Positions 18,108-25,503 of a stretch of DNA of 64,000 nucleotides are shown here, one piece after another. Each line of letters opens with the position of its first letter. Within the stretch, counting starts at the first letter, position 1. The DNA is from an uncultured Clostridia bacterium (GTDB taxonomy: Bacteria; Bacillota; Clostridia; Oscillospirales; UBA644): assembly GCA_948443805.1 (NCBI GenBank), contig CAOJUB010000001.1:186001-250000 (forward strand), read 5' to 3'. The position numbers and the translations under genes are program-made. The notes under the pieces were generated by a model. The model saw only the letters and a program-made list of their open reading frames with translations, did not search any database and was not told where the DNA came from.

Positions 18108-18641
18108 TTATTTTTTTGCAAGAAATCGGATAAAATCTTCAAAATTTCCTTCGGTAAACGAATCTTTTTTGAAAAACAGCGACTGCCCCGTTGTTTTGGT
18201 TGTGCAGATGACTGCCTGCTTTGTCACAATGATTTTTCCGATATCTTCTCTTGAGATTTCGGTTTTTTCTGTGCCTTCGGTTTTGAGACCGGTCAGTATC
18301 CGGTCTTCGAATACTTCATTGACGATGATATATGGCGTTCCCGGATATTTTTCCTGGTGCGCCGTGATCTGCCCTGCGGCGATTCTTTTAATTTCGCCGG
18401 AGAGATTTTTGAGAATCATCGCGCTGAATGCCGCTATGACAATCAGGGCTAACACAATAGCGAAGGTGGGGGATTTTTCTGCGTTTTTTGCGATGATTCC
18501 GGCAATGACGGCGACAAGAACGGCAACGACAAGCAGGATAGCGCCGCCTTTGATTCCCTGCGTCCGGATCAGATTGGTTCTGTAAAGATAACGGAAATCG
18601 GCTTCTGTCATGGCCGTTTCCGTTTTGAATCCTGGCTGCAT
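18108..18641 (-). CDS. YcxB-like family membrane protein
   Basis: From the ATG at 18641 (AAAGGAAACC upstream) the protein is 177 residues. Two adjacent transmembrane helices lie at about 33-53 and 60-80. A cytoplasmic C-terminal domain at about 95-175 has the YcxB-like pattern of beta strands ending in Leu-Phe-Phe-Lys-Lys-Asp-Ser-Phe then a short helix. YcxB proteins are widespread in Firmicutes and have no established function; the C-terminal domain resembles a pleckstrin-like fold. It is transcribed alone. Confidence 0.68.
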   Translation of the reverse strand: MQPGFKTETAMTEADFRYLYRTNLIRTQGIKGGAILLVVAVLVAVIAGIIAKNAEKSPTFAIVLALIVIAAFSAMILKNLSGEIKRIAAGQITAHQEKYPGTPYIIVNEVFEDRILTGLKTEGTEKTEISREDIGKIIVTKQAVICTTKTTGQSLFFKKDSFTEGNFEDFIRFLAKK

Positions 18642-18673
18642 GATGGTTTCCTTTCGCGTTTGTTTTTCAATGA

Positions 18674-18708
18674 AAAACGGCTTCCCGCACCGTTTTGGCA
18701 CGGGAAGA
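18674..18708 (-). terminator. Intrinsic terminator of the ketose operon
   Basis: On the minus strand CTTCCCG and CGGGAAG pair around a GC-rich loop and are followed by CCGTTTTTC, 28 bp after the aldolase stop. Confidence 0.6.
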
Positions 18709-18736
18709 CCGGTGGTTGCGAGGGGAAGGAGAGGCG

Positions 18737-19579
18737 TCAGGCCTTGTTTTCCGATCCGCAGACGCGGATTTTTTCAATGCAGAGCGCTTTGACTGCGTCT
18801 CTTGCCGGCCCCATAAATTTTTTCGGGTCGATGATCGCTTCGTCTTTCAGCGCTTCTCTGACGGCTTTGGTTGCCGCTGCGCGCAGCTCGGTGGCAAAAT
18901 TAACCTTGCTCATGCCCCGGCGGATGGTTTCCTGAACCTTCTCGTCGGGAACGCCCGAACCTCCGTGCAGAACTAGAGGGGTGGAAACCTGATTCCGGAT
19001 TGCGGTGAGCCGTTCAAAATCAAGCATCGGCTCGCCTTTGTAAAAACCGTGCGCCGTACCGATTGCAACGGCAAAGATGTCGACATTGGTTTTTTCCACA
19101 AAGGTTTTCGCCTCTTCGATATCGGTATAGGCAATACCGGCGGAAACATTGTCTTCTTTTCCTCCGACTGTGCCCAGTTCGGCTTCTACCGTTACGCCCA
19201 TGGGCATCGCCGCTTCTACCACCCGCTTGGTAAGCGCAATATTTTCTTCAAACGGAAGTTTGGATCCATCGATCATTACCGAAGTGTAGCCGGCCCGGAG
19301 AGCTTTCATCACATCGTCGAAATTCGAACAGTGATCCAGATGCAGAGCCACCGGGACGGAAGCTTTCTCCGCCAGCGCCCGGGTCATGCCGACCATGGCT
19401 TCAAGGGTAAGATATTTTGCGGTGGGCGGGGTTGTCTGAATCATAACCGGAGATTTTTTTTCTTCGGCGGCTGCAATGATCGCCTGAACCATTTCCAGAT
19501 TTTCGGCGTTGAAAGCGGGAACGGCATAACCGCCCTGCTGTGCTTTTTGGATCATTTCCAAGCTTGATACGAATGCCAT
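18737..19579 (-). CDS. Class II ketose-bisphosphate aldolase (FbaA/GatY type)
   Basis: The 280-residue TIM-barrel protein has the class II aldolase zinc ligands: Leu-Asp-His-Cys near residue 81, Glu-Ala-Glu-Leu-Gly near 131, Gly-Thr-Ala-His-Gly near 173 and His-Gly-Gly-Ser-Gly near 203. It cleaves a ketohexose 1,6-bisphosphate to DHAP and glyceraldehyde 3-phosphate. Fructose- and tagatose-bisphosphate aldolases share these motifs, so stereospecificity is not fixed. As last gene after a ketose 3-epimerase-like protein and a PfkB kinase, it fits a complete ketose-degradation operon. A second paralogue is at 43926-44774. Confidence 0.9.
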   Translation of the reverse strand: MAFVSSLEMIQKAQQGGYAVPAFNAENLEMVQAIIAAAEEKKSPVMIQTTPPTAKYLTLEAMVGMTRALAEKASVPVALHLDHCSNFDDVMKALRAGYTSVMIDGSKLPFEENIALTKRVVEAAMPMGVTVEAELGTVGGKEDNVSAGIAYTDIEEAKTFVEKTNVDIFAVAIGTAHGFYKGEPMLDFERLTAIRNQVSTPLVLHGGSGVPDEKVQETIRRGMSKVNFATELRAAATKAVREALKDEAIIDPKKFMGPARDAVKALCIEKIRVCGSENKA

Positions 19580-19604
19580 ATTGTATACCTGTCCTTATTT
19601 TTAT

Positions 19605-20552
19605 TTATTGGATTTCGGGGTTTTCCCGGATCATTTTTTCCACGTTTTCCACGCTGATTTTCCCCTCCATCGGCCCGAATGCCGCCGTGTTCAGCGAAGC
19701 GGCGGCGGTGGCTCTTTTGGCCGCTTCATAGAGAGAACGTCCTTCGATCAAACCGCAGAGAAACGCGCCGTCGAAACAGTCTCCCGCGCCGGTCGGGTCT
19801 TTGACTTCGACCGGATAGATACCAAAGGGTATTTCTTCCTCCCGGGTAAAGATCCGGCATCCTTTGGAACCGTTTTTGAGGGCGATGATTTCCAGCTTGG
19901 GGTTTTCAAAACATTTTTTCACCGCGGTTTCCACCGTTTTTTCTCCGCTGATATCCAGCAATTCCTGTACGCCGGGGAGGAAAACGGAGGTGTTTTGCAT
20001 CACTTCATCAATATAGGCTTTGCAGCGGCTGTCTCCGAGCAGTTCGGGGCGGATGTTCGGATCGAAGGAGATTTTGGTTCCGTTCGCGGCAAACCGGCGC
20101 ATGGTTTCGATAATTTCTCCGCCGAAATCGGCGTTTGCCATCAGCGAACATCCCATGATGTGAAAAAATTTGGCGCCTTTGATTGCTTCGGCGTCGGGGG
20201 CTTTCGCTTCGGCCGCCGGAGTGTTTCCAATATGAAAAATAAATTTTCTGGAACCGTCCTGAAAATAAGTAACGAAAGCGCAGCCGGTGGAAATGTTTTT
20301 ATTTTTCAGCACCAGAGAACAGTCTACGCCGTCACCCGAAAGCCGGTCGAGCAGGTTTTTCCCGAAATCATCTTCTCCTACGCCGCTGATAATGCCCGCG
20401 CTGTGTCCCATTCTTGCCACGGTGTCAATGCAGATTGCCGGTGCGCCGCTCGGAAACGGCCCGACAAAGGTGTCGGCCTTGTCTAAAGGCGTATCGGGGC
20501 GCTGGCGCATGATCTCAACAATCATTTCGCCCATGGTCCATATTTCAGCCAT
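19605..20552 (-). CDS. PfkB-family carbohydrate kinase
   Basis: The 315-residue ribokinase-fold protein has the N-terminal glycine motif Gly-Ala-Pro-Ala-Ile-Cys near residue 34, substrate-lid Gly-Val-Gly-Glu-Asp-Asp-Phe-Gly near 56, and the C-terminal Pro-Thr-Gly-Ala-Gly-Asp-Cys-Phe-Asp signature near 249 with the catalytic Asp. It phosphorylates a hydroxyl of a free or monophosphorylated sugar. In this operon, between a 3-epimerase-like and an aldolase gene, a ketohexose or ketohexose-phosphate is the likely substrate. Spacing to both neighbours is about 25 bp, so the three genes are one transcript. Confidence 0.9.
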   Translation of the reverse strand: MAEIWTMGEMIVEIMRQRPDTPLDKADTFVGPFPSGAPAICIDTVARMGHSAGIISGVGEDDFGKNLLDRLSGDGVDCSLVLKNKNISTGCAFVTYFQDGSRKFIFHIGNTPAAEAKAPDAEAIKGAKFFHIMGCSLMANADFGGEIIETMRRFAANGTKISFDPNIRPELLGDSRCKAYIDEVMQNTSVFLPGVQELLDISGEKTVETAVKKCFENPKLEIIALKNGSKGCRIFTREEEIPFGIYPVEVKDPTGAGDCFDGAFLCGLIEGRSLYEAAKRATAAASLNTAAFGPMEGKISVENVEKMIRENPEIQ

Positions 20553-20577
20553 TTTGGTAACCCTTTCTTTCTTCGTT

Positions 20578-21450
20578 TTATTTCGCGAATGCGTTTTTCA
20601 GGAAGATCAGCGATTCTTTGATATTCTGATCCATTTTCGCTTCGTCGGCGCCGTTGGAGAGGTCTCTCCAGACTTTGATATCTTCGCCGACCTTACCGCC
20701 CATTGTCATAAACGGTTCCATTACAACGCCGCCGTCAAAACCGATTTCGTTAAGCGCCGTTCCCATTTCCTTCCAGGGCAGATGACCCATGCCGGGCAAT
20801 TTTCTGTTGCCTTCGCCGACATGTACGTGCGCCAGATATTTTCCGGCCGTCCGGAAAGCGTCGGGCAGATTGTCTTCTTCGATATTCATATGGAAAGTGT
20901 CCAGCAGCAGTTTTACGCTATCCATGCCGACTTCCTCACAGAAACGGACGCCTTCTTCCGCCGTGTTGAGCACCAGCGTCTCAAACCGGTTAACGATTTC
21001 TAGAGCGACGGTAATGCCGAGGTCTTCGGCTACTTTGCCGAATTCCCGTACGCTTTTTACGCCTCTTTCCCAGATGGCGGGCTTGTCAAGGTCCGAAAAA
21101 TCATTCGGCCAATAGGTATAGGTTACGCCGACCAGCGCTCTGGAATCGAGCCGATCCATCTTTTTCAGAATATCTGAGAGAAACTGAATTCCTCTTTTCC
21201 GGGTCTCCGGATCGGAAGACGCCACATCGTATTTCTTGGCCGGCCCGATATTGGAAGAAATGTCAAGCCCCAGGTCTTTTGCAACGGCTTTCAGTTCGTC
21301 CAGTTCCCGGTCGGACATTGTGAGCAGGTCTCCTGCCGAAATTTCCATGATATCAAAGCCTGCATCTTTGATTTTTTTTGCGAAAAATTTGTAGTCTCCC
21401 GTCCATTCATGCGTCCAGTAAGCGTAAAGAGTTCCGAATTTCATACTCAT
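20578..21450 (-). CDS. Sugar epimerase of the ketose 3-epimerase (tagatose/allulose) family
   Basis: The 290-residue TIM-barrel protein has the ketose 3-epimerase pattern: Glu-Ile-Val-Asn-Arg-Phe-Glu near residue 155 (metal Glu), Asp-Thr-Phe-His-Met-Asn-Ile-Glu-Glu near 188, His-Val-His-Val-Gly-Glu-Gly-Asn-Arg near 212 and Met-Glu-Pro-Phe near 248 (second metal Glu). These are the metal and substrate ligands of D-tagatose and D-allulose 3-epimerases. The reaction would invert C3 of a ketohexose, feeding the downstream kinase and aldolase. AGGAT lies about 7 nt before the ATG at 21450, and a consensus promoter is at 21492-21520. Confidence 0.85.
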   Translation of the reverse strand: MSMKFGTLYAYWTHEWTGDYKFFAKKIKDAGFDIMEISAGDLLTMSDRELDELKAVAKDLGLDISSNIGPAKKYDVASSDPETRKRGIQFLSDILKKMDRLDSRALVGVTYTYWPNDFSDLDKPAIWERGVKSVREFGKVAEDLGITVALEIVNRFETLVLNTAEEGVRFCEEVGMDSVKLLLDTFHMNIEEDNLPDAFRTAGKYLAHVHVGEGNRKLPGMGHLPWKEMGTALNEIGFDGGVVMEPFMTMGGKVGEDIKVWRDLSNGADEAKMDQNIKESLIFLKNAFAK

Positions 21451-21491
21451 TTTTCATCCTTTCTGTAAGCTGTAAAATAATTCTATTTTTT

Positions 21492-21520
21492 ATTATACAG
21501 ATTCTTTGTGACAAATTCAA
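21492..21520 (-). promoter_or_regulatory. Sigma-A promoter of the ketose operon
   Basis: On the minus strand TTGAAT (21515-21520) and TATAAT (21492-21497) are 17 nt apart, 42 bp upstream of the epimerase start. Confidence 0.8.
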
Positions 21521-21592
21521 CATCTTTTTGTTTCTTTTTTTGTATATCTGACGATTTTTTTTTATTTTTTCCGTTTCCTGCGCGATCGGGGA

Positions 21593-21621
21593 TTGATTTC
21601 CCGGGGAAAATATGGTACAAT
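21593..21621 (+). promoter_or_regulatory. Promoter-like sequence in front of repeat copy a
   Basis: TTGATT (21593-21598) and TACAAT (21616-21621) are 17 nt apart with TATGG before the -10 (extended -10). Transcription would begin within or at hairpin 1 of copy a. Confidence 0.65.
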
Positions 21622-21622
21622 A

Positions 21623-21706
21623 AAGAACAGCAAGCTGTTCTTCGGAAAAAAGCATTTCAGCCGTTCGGCTGAATATCCGTTCCGGATCACTGCTTTTTTC
21701 TGGTGA
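21623..21706 (+). repeat. Structured dispersed repeat, copy a
   Basis: Hairpin 1 is 21623-21642 (AAGAACAGC/GCTGTTCTT). A perfect 10-bp stem joins 21645-21654 (GAAAAAAGCA) and 21691-21700 (TGCTTTTTTC). It encloses hairpin 2 (21656-21662 with 21667-21673, loop GTTC) and hairpin 3 (21675-21679 with 21683-21687, loop TTC), so the unit can fold as a hairpin followed by a three-way junction. Tandem copy b begins 102 bp later. Confidence 0.9.
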
Positions 21707-21724
21707 GAAAATGGTGTTACAATA

Positions 21725-21810
21725 AAGAACAACAGGTTGTTCTTCGGAAAAAAAGCATTTCAACCGTTCGGCTGAATATCCGTTCCGGATCACTGCTTTT
21801 TTCTGGCGCG
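21725..21810 (+). repeat. Structured dispersed repeat, copy b
   Basis: Hairpin 1 is 21725-21744 (AAGAACAAC/GTTGTTCTT), differing from copy a by a paired G:C to A:T change. The closing stem joins 21747-21757 and 21794-21803. Hairpin 2 carries one A-C mismatch, and hairpin 3 is identical to copy a. A TACAAT -10-like box (21718-21723) directly precedes it. Confidence 0.9.
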
Positions 21811-21828
21811 AAAATGATGCTATAATTA

Positions 21829-21870
21829 AAGAACAACAAGTAGTTTTCGGCTGTCCGGCGGAACGGCCCG
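21829..21870 (+). repeat. Structured dispersed repeat, degenerate copy c
   Basis: AAGAACAACAAGTAGTTTTC continues straight into a sequence resembling the hairpin 2-3 region of copy d, without the A-rich and T-rich closing-stem arms. A perfect TATAAT (21821-21826) precedes it at the same distance as in copies a and b. It is read as a decayed third tandem unit. Confidence 0.6.
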
Positions 21871-21954
21871 CTGCACAAACACTTTCGACATTGGGCAGGA
21901 TTGCCGGGTGGAAATATTTGTCTATGCCGCTTTTGCGGCGGAACGGAGATTTTT

Positions 21955-22575
21955 ATGATTGAAAAGGATATGACGATCGTTCTGCAGGGCGACAGTATCA
22001 CCGACGCCGGCAGACGGGACGATCCCCGGCAGATGGGGTATGGCTATGCGGCGATGGTTGCCGATACGCTGACGGCGTTTTACCGGAATTTTAATCTGAC
22101 CATTTATAACCGGGGAATCAGCGGGAATAAGTCGGGCGCTTTGGTGGATCGCTGGAAGGAAGATTGCCTTGATCTTTCTCCGGATCTGGTTACGCTGCTG
22201 ATTGGCGTCAACGATTGCTGGCATGGCTTTGATTATCCGGAGATGTTTGTTACAACCGAGCAGTATCGCGATAATTGCCGGTATTTGATGGAATCGGTTA
22301 AGAATGCGGGCGCGAAACTGGTTGTCATCGAGCCGTTTATTTTTACCGAAGGCTGCCCGACCGTGGAATGGACAAAGATTTTGCAGCCGATGATTTTTGA
22401 GCTGCAGCGGCTTGCGATTGACTATGCCGATAAATATGTGCCGACCAACGGGATTTTTATTGAGGCAAGCCGCCGGTATACTGTAAAGGCGCTGTCGGAG
22501 GACGGCGTGCACCCGACGCCGATGGCGCACCGGATTCTTGCGGCGGAAGTTTTGAAGGCTCTCGGCGTGTTCTGA
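21955..22575 (+). CDS. SGNH/GDSL-type esterase, cytoplasmic
   Basis: The 206-residue product has Gly-Asp-Ser-Ile-Thr-Asp-Ala-Gly-Arg-Arg near residue 13 (nucleophile Ser), Gly-Ile-Ser-Gly-Asn near 55, Gly-Val-Asn-Asp near 84 and Asp-Gly-Val-His-Pro-Thr near 187. These fit the compact GDSL lipase/acylhydrolase subfamily often found with carbohydrate genes, including deacetylases of glycans. There is no signal peptide. The ATG at 21955 has GGAG upstream and a small GCCGC/GCGGC hairpin before that. It follows three tandem structured repeats, and apbE starts 4 bp after its stop. Substrate unknown. Confidence 0.85.
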   Translation: MIEKDMTIVLQGDSITDAGRRDDPRQMGYGYAAMVADTLTAFYRNFNLTIYNRGISGNKSGALVDRWKEDCLDLSPDLVTLLIGVNDCWHGFDYPEMFVTTEQYRDNCRYLMESVKNAGAKLVVIEPFIFTEGCPTVEWTKILQPMIFELQRLAIDYADKYVPTNGIFIEASRRYTVKALSEDGVHPTPMAHRILAAEVLKALGVF

Positions 22576-22579
22576 TCCG

Positions 22580-23572
22580 ATGAAAAAAACTGTTTTTTTG
22601 GTTCTTTTGCTTCTTTTTTCTTTCTGCGCCTGTTCTCCGGCTCCGCAGCAAACAGAATTCTGGGCGATGGATACGGTTTGCTCTCTGACGGTATACGATG
22701 GAGAGATTTCATCGGCGGAGAAAACGGTGATGGAGGGGGTTTCTCTGGCTGAAAATTTGCTGGGCGAAGGAAATCCGTATCTTTTTCTTGCCCGGGAAGA
22801 CGGCGAAAGCCTGCCTCTCGGCGCCGATGCCCTGAAAACGGTTTCGCTTGCGCTGCGGATATCGGAAATCACCGACGGCGCTTTTGATGTGACGGTCGCG
22901 CCGCTGTCTTCGCTCTGGAACGTCAAAGAAGCAACCGAGCCGCCTGCTTCGGAAGAAATTGTTCGCGCAAAGGATTTTGTTGGTTATCAGCAGGTCATTT
23001 TGGATGGAAATACCATCGTCTTTCCCCGTGCGGGGATGGGGATCGATCTCGGCGCGGTGGGAAAAGGCTTCGCGGCTGACGCTGCCTGTGCGAAACTGAG
23101 AGAAACCGGTGTTTCGGAAGCGGTTCTGAATTTTGGGGGGAACGTTTCGGTTCTCGGCAATAAAAACGGGGTCGGTTATCAGATTGGAATCCGGAATCCT
23201 GACGGCGGCGTGTTCGGGAAAATTACGGTTTCTGATCTTTCGGTGGTGACTTCCGGCGGTTACGAACGGTTTTTTGAATATCACGGAAAAAAATATCACC
23301 ATATCCTTGATCCCCGTACCGGATATCCTTCGGAAAGCGATCTTCTCTCTGCAACGGTGGTTTCTTCGGATTCGATGCTTGCCGATATGGTAAGCACGGC
23401 TTTTTTTGTCTGCGGCAGCGAACGTTCCTGCGCTCTGTTCACAGAACTTTGCAAAGAATATCCGTCTCTTACCGGCGCAGTTCTTTTAACAGATTCCCAT
23501 GAAGTTCTGGTTCTCGGCAATCTCGATTTTTCTTTGCTGGATTCCCGGTATGACCGGATAAATGTGTCTTAA
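22580..23572 (+). CDS. apbE: FAD:protein FMN transferase lipoprotein
   Basis: The 330-residue product has a lipoprotein signal (hydrophobic residues 4-17, Cys-Ala-Cys at 18-20). ApbE motifs follow: Met-Asp-Thr near 30, Gly-Ala-Phe-Asp-Val-Thr-Val near 101, Asp-Leu-Gly-Ala-Val-Gly-Lys-Gly near 156, Asn-Phe-Gly-Gly-Asn near 184 and His-His-Ile-Leu-Asp-Pro-Arg-Thr-Gly near 239. ApbE uses FAD to attach FMN covalently to threonine of membrane redox proteins such as RnfG or NqrC, outside the membrane. No Rnf genes are in this window. It is tightly linked to the SGNH gene upstream. Confidence 0.93.
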   Translation: MKKTVFLVLLLLFSFCACSPAPQQTEFWAMDTVCSLTVYDGEISSAEKTVMEGVSLAENLLGEGNPYLFLAREDGESLPLGADALKTVSLALRISEITDGAFDVTVAPLSSLWNVKEATEPPASEEIVRAKDFVGYQQVILDGNTIVFPRAGMGIDLGAVGKGFAADAACAKLRETGVSEAVLNFGGNVSVLGNKNGVGYQIGIRNPDGGVFGKITVSDLSVVTSGGYERFFEYHGKKYHHILDPRTGYPSESDLLSATVVSSDSMLADMVSTAFFVCGSERSCALFTELCKEYPSLTGAVLLTDSHEVLVLGNLDFSLLDSRYDRINVS

Positions 23573-23595
23573 ATATAAAATTAATGTAAAATGTA

Positions 23596-23624
23596 TTGAT
23601 TTTTTTTAAAAAATATGGTAAACT
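23596..23624 (+). promoter_or_regulatory. Sigma-A promoter of putP
   Basis: TTGATT (23596-23601) and TAAACT (23619-23624) are 17 nt apart, with an extended TATGG before the -10. Confidence 0.72.
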
Positions 23625-23689
23625 GAATCCGGTTATTTTTAACCGGATTTGTGTTTTTTTGAAAAGAAAAGAAGAAGGAAGGGATTATT

Positions 23690-25186
23690 TTGTCGGAAAA
23701 TGTGATTATTTTCTTGATTTTTTTGTTGTATGCCGCAGTTATGGTCGGCATTGGTCTGTTCTACATGAAAAAGAATAAAAATGTGGACGATTATTTTCTC
23801 GGCGGGCGGACGCTGAATCCGTGGGTTGCGGCAATGAGCGCCTCTGCTTCCGATATGAGCGGCTGGCTGCTGACCGGTCTTCCCGGGTTGGCGTTTTTGT
23901 CGGTTGCCGGCGCGAAAGAAGCGTTCTGGACGGCAGCAGGACTGTTGATCGGAACCTATTTGAACTGGTTGTTTGTTGCCAAACGGCTGCGCGCATATAC
24001 GGAGGTCTCAAAAAATTCGCTGACGCTGCCGGAATTCTTTGAAAACCGGTTCCGGGATAAAAAAGGTCTTTTAAAAGTTATCTGTGCGTTGTTCATTTTA
24101 ATTTTCTTTACCGTTTATACGGCTTCTATGTTCAATGCCAGCGCGAAGCTTTTTACCAATATTTTCGGGCTGAATTATCACGTTGCTCTGCTGATCGGCG
24201 TGGTTGTCATTCTTGCCTATACGGTTCTCGGCGGTTTTCTTGCCGTTTCCATGACCGACTTGATTCAGGGCATTCTGATGTTTATTGCCCTGCTGATTGT
24301 CCCCGTGATCGCCATTTTTCATGATCCGGCGGTGGATCCTGCGGCCGGGCTGCAGGCGGTAAAAGAAGGCTTTACCAATATCTTCCCCCAGAACGGCGAT
24401 ATTTCGGTGGTTCTGATTTTCTCGGCGCTTGCGTGGGGACTTGGGTATTTCGGCCAGCCGCATATTTTGGTTCGTTTTATGGGAATCAAAAAGGCTTCGT
24501 ATGTCCGTCCGGCAAGAATTATTTCTATTGTATGGGTTGTTCTGACCATGGCCGGCGCTCTTTCTGTCGGTTTTGTCGGAAAATTGTATTTCGCAGGCGG
24601 ATTGGAGGACAGCGAGACGGTCTTTATGTCAATGGTCAACGGTCTGTTCCCGGTTGTCATCGCCGGTGTTTTCCTTTCGGCGATTCTCGCCGCAATTATG
24701 TCGACCGCCGATTCTCAGCTGTTGGTGGCGGCCTCTTCCTTCTCGAATGATATTCTGAAGAAAATAAAGAAAAATATCACGGAAAAACAGAAAATCTGGG
24801 CTTCCCGGCTGACCGTTGCGGTTCTTTCGCTGATTGCGGCGCTGTTGGCAATGAATCCGCAGAGCAGCGTGTTCAGCATCGTTTCGTTTGCCTGGGGCGG
24901 TTTTGGCGGTGCGTTCGGACCGGCGATCCTTTTCTCCCTTTTCTGGAAAAGAACAAATCTGCCCGGTATTTATGCCGGTATTCTGTCCGGCGGTCTCGGC
25001 TCGATTTTATTCTATTTCCTGAAGGTTCATGTCGGCGGTATTTTTTCTGTTTATGAAATTCTTCCCGCCTTTATCCTTTCATCGATTCTGATTGTTGTGG
25101 TTTCTCTGGCAACGGCAAAACCCTCCGAAGAAATCTGCGAGGAGTTTGACCGGGCGAAGGCTGCAGCTTCCAAAAAAAACGGATAA
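23690..25186 (+). CDS. putP: Sodium/proline symporter (SSS family)
   Basis: The 498-residue protein has about 13 transmembrane helices and PutP hallmarks: Met-Ser-Ala-Ser-Ala-Ser-Asp-Met-Ser-Gly-Trp near residue 46, Pro-His-Ile-Leu-Val-Arg-Phe-Met near 256 and Ile-Met-Ser-Thr-Ala-Asp-Ser-Gln-Leu near 337, where the sodium-site Ser/Thr lie. It imports L-proline with sodium. The start is a TTG at 23690 with GAAGGAAGG upstream; the next ATG would remove part of the first helix. It has its own promoter and a nested-hairpin terminator. The proline biosynthesis genes are elsewhere, near 55 kb. Confidence 0.9.
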   Translation: MSENVIIFLIFLLYAAVMVGIGLFYMKKNKNVDDYFLGGRTLNPWVAAMSASASDMSGWLLTGLPGLAFLSVAGAKEAFWTAAGLLIGTYLNWLFVAKRLRAYTEVSKNSLTLPEFFENRFRDKKGLLKVICALFILIFFTVYTASMFNASAKLFTNIFGLNYHVALLIGVVVILAYTVLGGFLAVSMTDLIQGILMFIALLIVPVIAIFHDPAVDPAAGLQAVKEGFTNIFPQNGDISVVLIFSALAWGLGYFGQPHILVRFMGIKKASYVRPARIISIVWVVLTMAGALSVGFVGKLYFAGGLEDSETVFMSMVNGLFPVVIAGVFLSAILAAIMSTADSQLLVAASSFSNDILKKIKKNITEKQKIWASRLTVAVLSLIAALLAMNPQSSVFSIVSFAWGGFGGAFGPAILFSLFWKRTNLPGIYAGILSGGLGSILFYFLKVHVGGIFSVYEILPAFILSSILIVVVSLATAKPSEEICEEFDRAKAAASKKNG

Positions 25187-25210
25187 ACGGTTTTTCTTGA
25201 GACAAAAGAT

Positions 25211-25280
25211 GACCCGGGACAGCATCGTTTATCTGTTGCCGCCGACGGCGGTTTTTCTGTCGCGGGTCTTTCTTTTTTTA
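25211..25280 (+). terminator. Nested-hairpin terminator after putP
   Basis: An outer stem pairs GACCCGGGACAG (25211-25222) with CTGTCGCGGGTC (25257-25268), with one mismatch, then a long T-run. Inside it lies a second GCCGCC/GGCGG hairpin with its own T-run. The remaining bases up to 25503 show no gene. Confidence 0.75.
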
Positions 25281-25503
25281 TTGATTCCTGTCGGAAACCA
25301 GAAGGAGGTGTTGTGCGGAACGGTTAAAAAATGTCTGGATCATTTTTGATATGTAAATCATGCGTTCAGACGGCTGTTTTTTTCGGAAAAATTTTTCCGG
25401 AAAATATTAGATCCGGCCGGCTTACTGGCCTGAATGGCTTTCCCCCTGATTCCTATTTTTTACATGCGCCGCCCGGTTTCGGACGGCGGAAGGGAGAATT
25501 CTT

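Noticed and set aside
21623..21642. Hairpin 1 as a LexA (SOS) box
   Set aside because: The Gram-positive LexA site has GAAC and GTTC separated by four bases; here they are separated by eight, and the palindrome occurs with two further hairpins in a fixed order.
21593..21870. CRISPR-like array
   Set aside because: Units are 102-104 bp, palindromic and lack short unique spacers between identical repeats; no cas genes are present.
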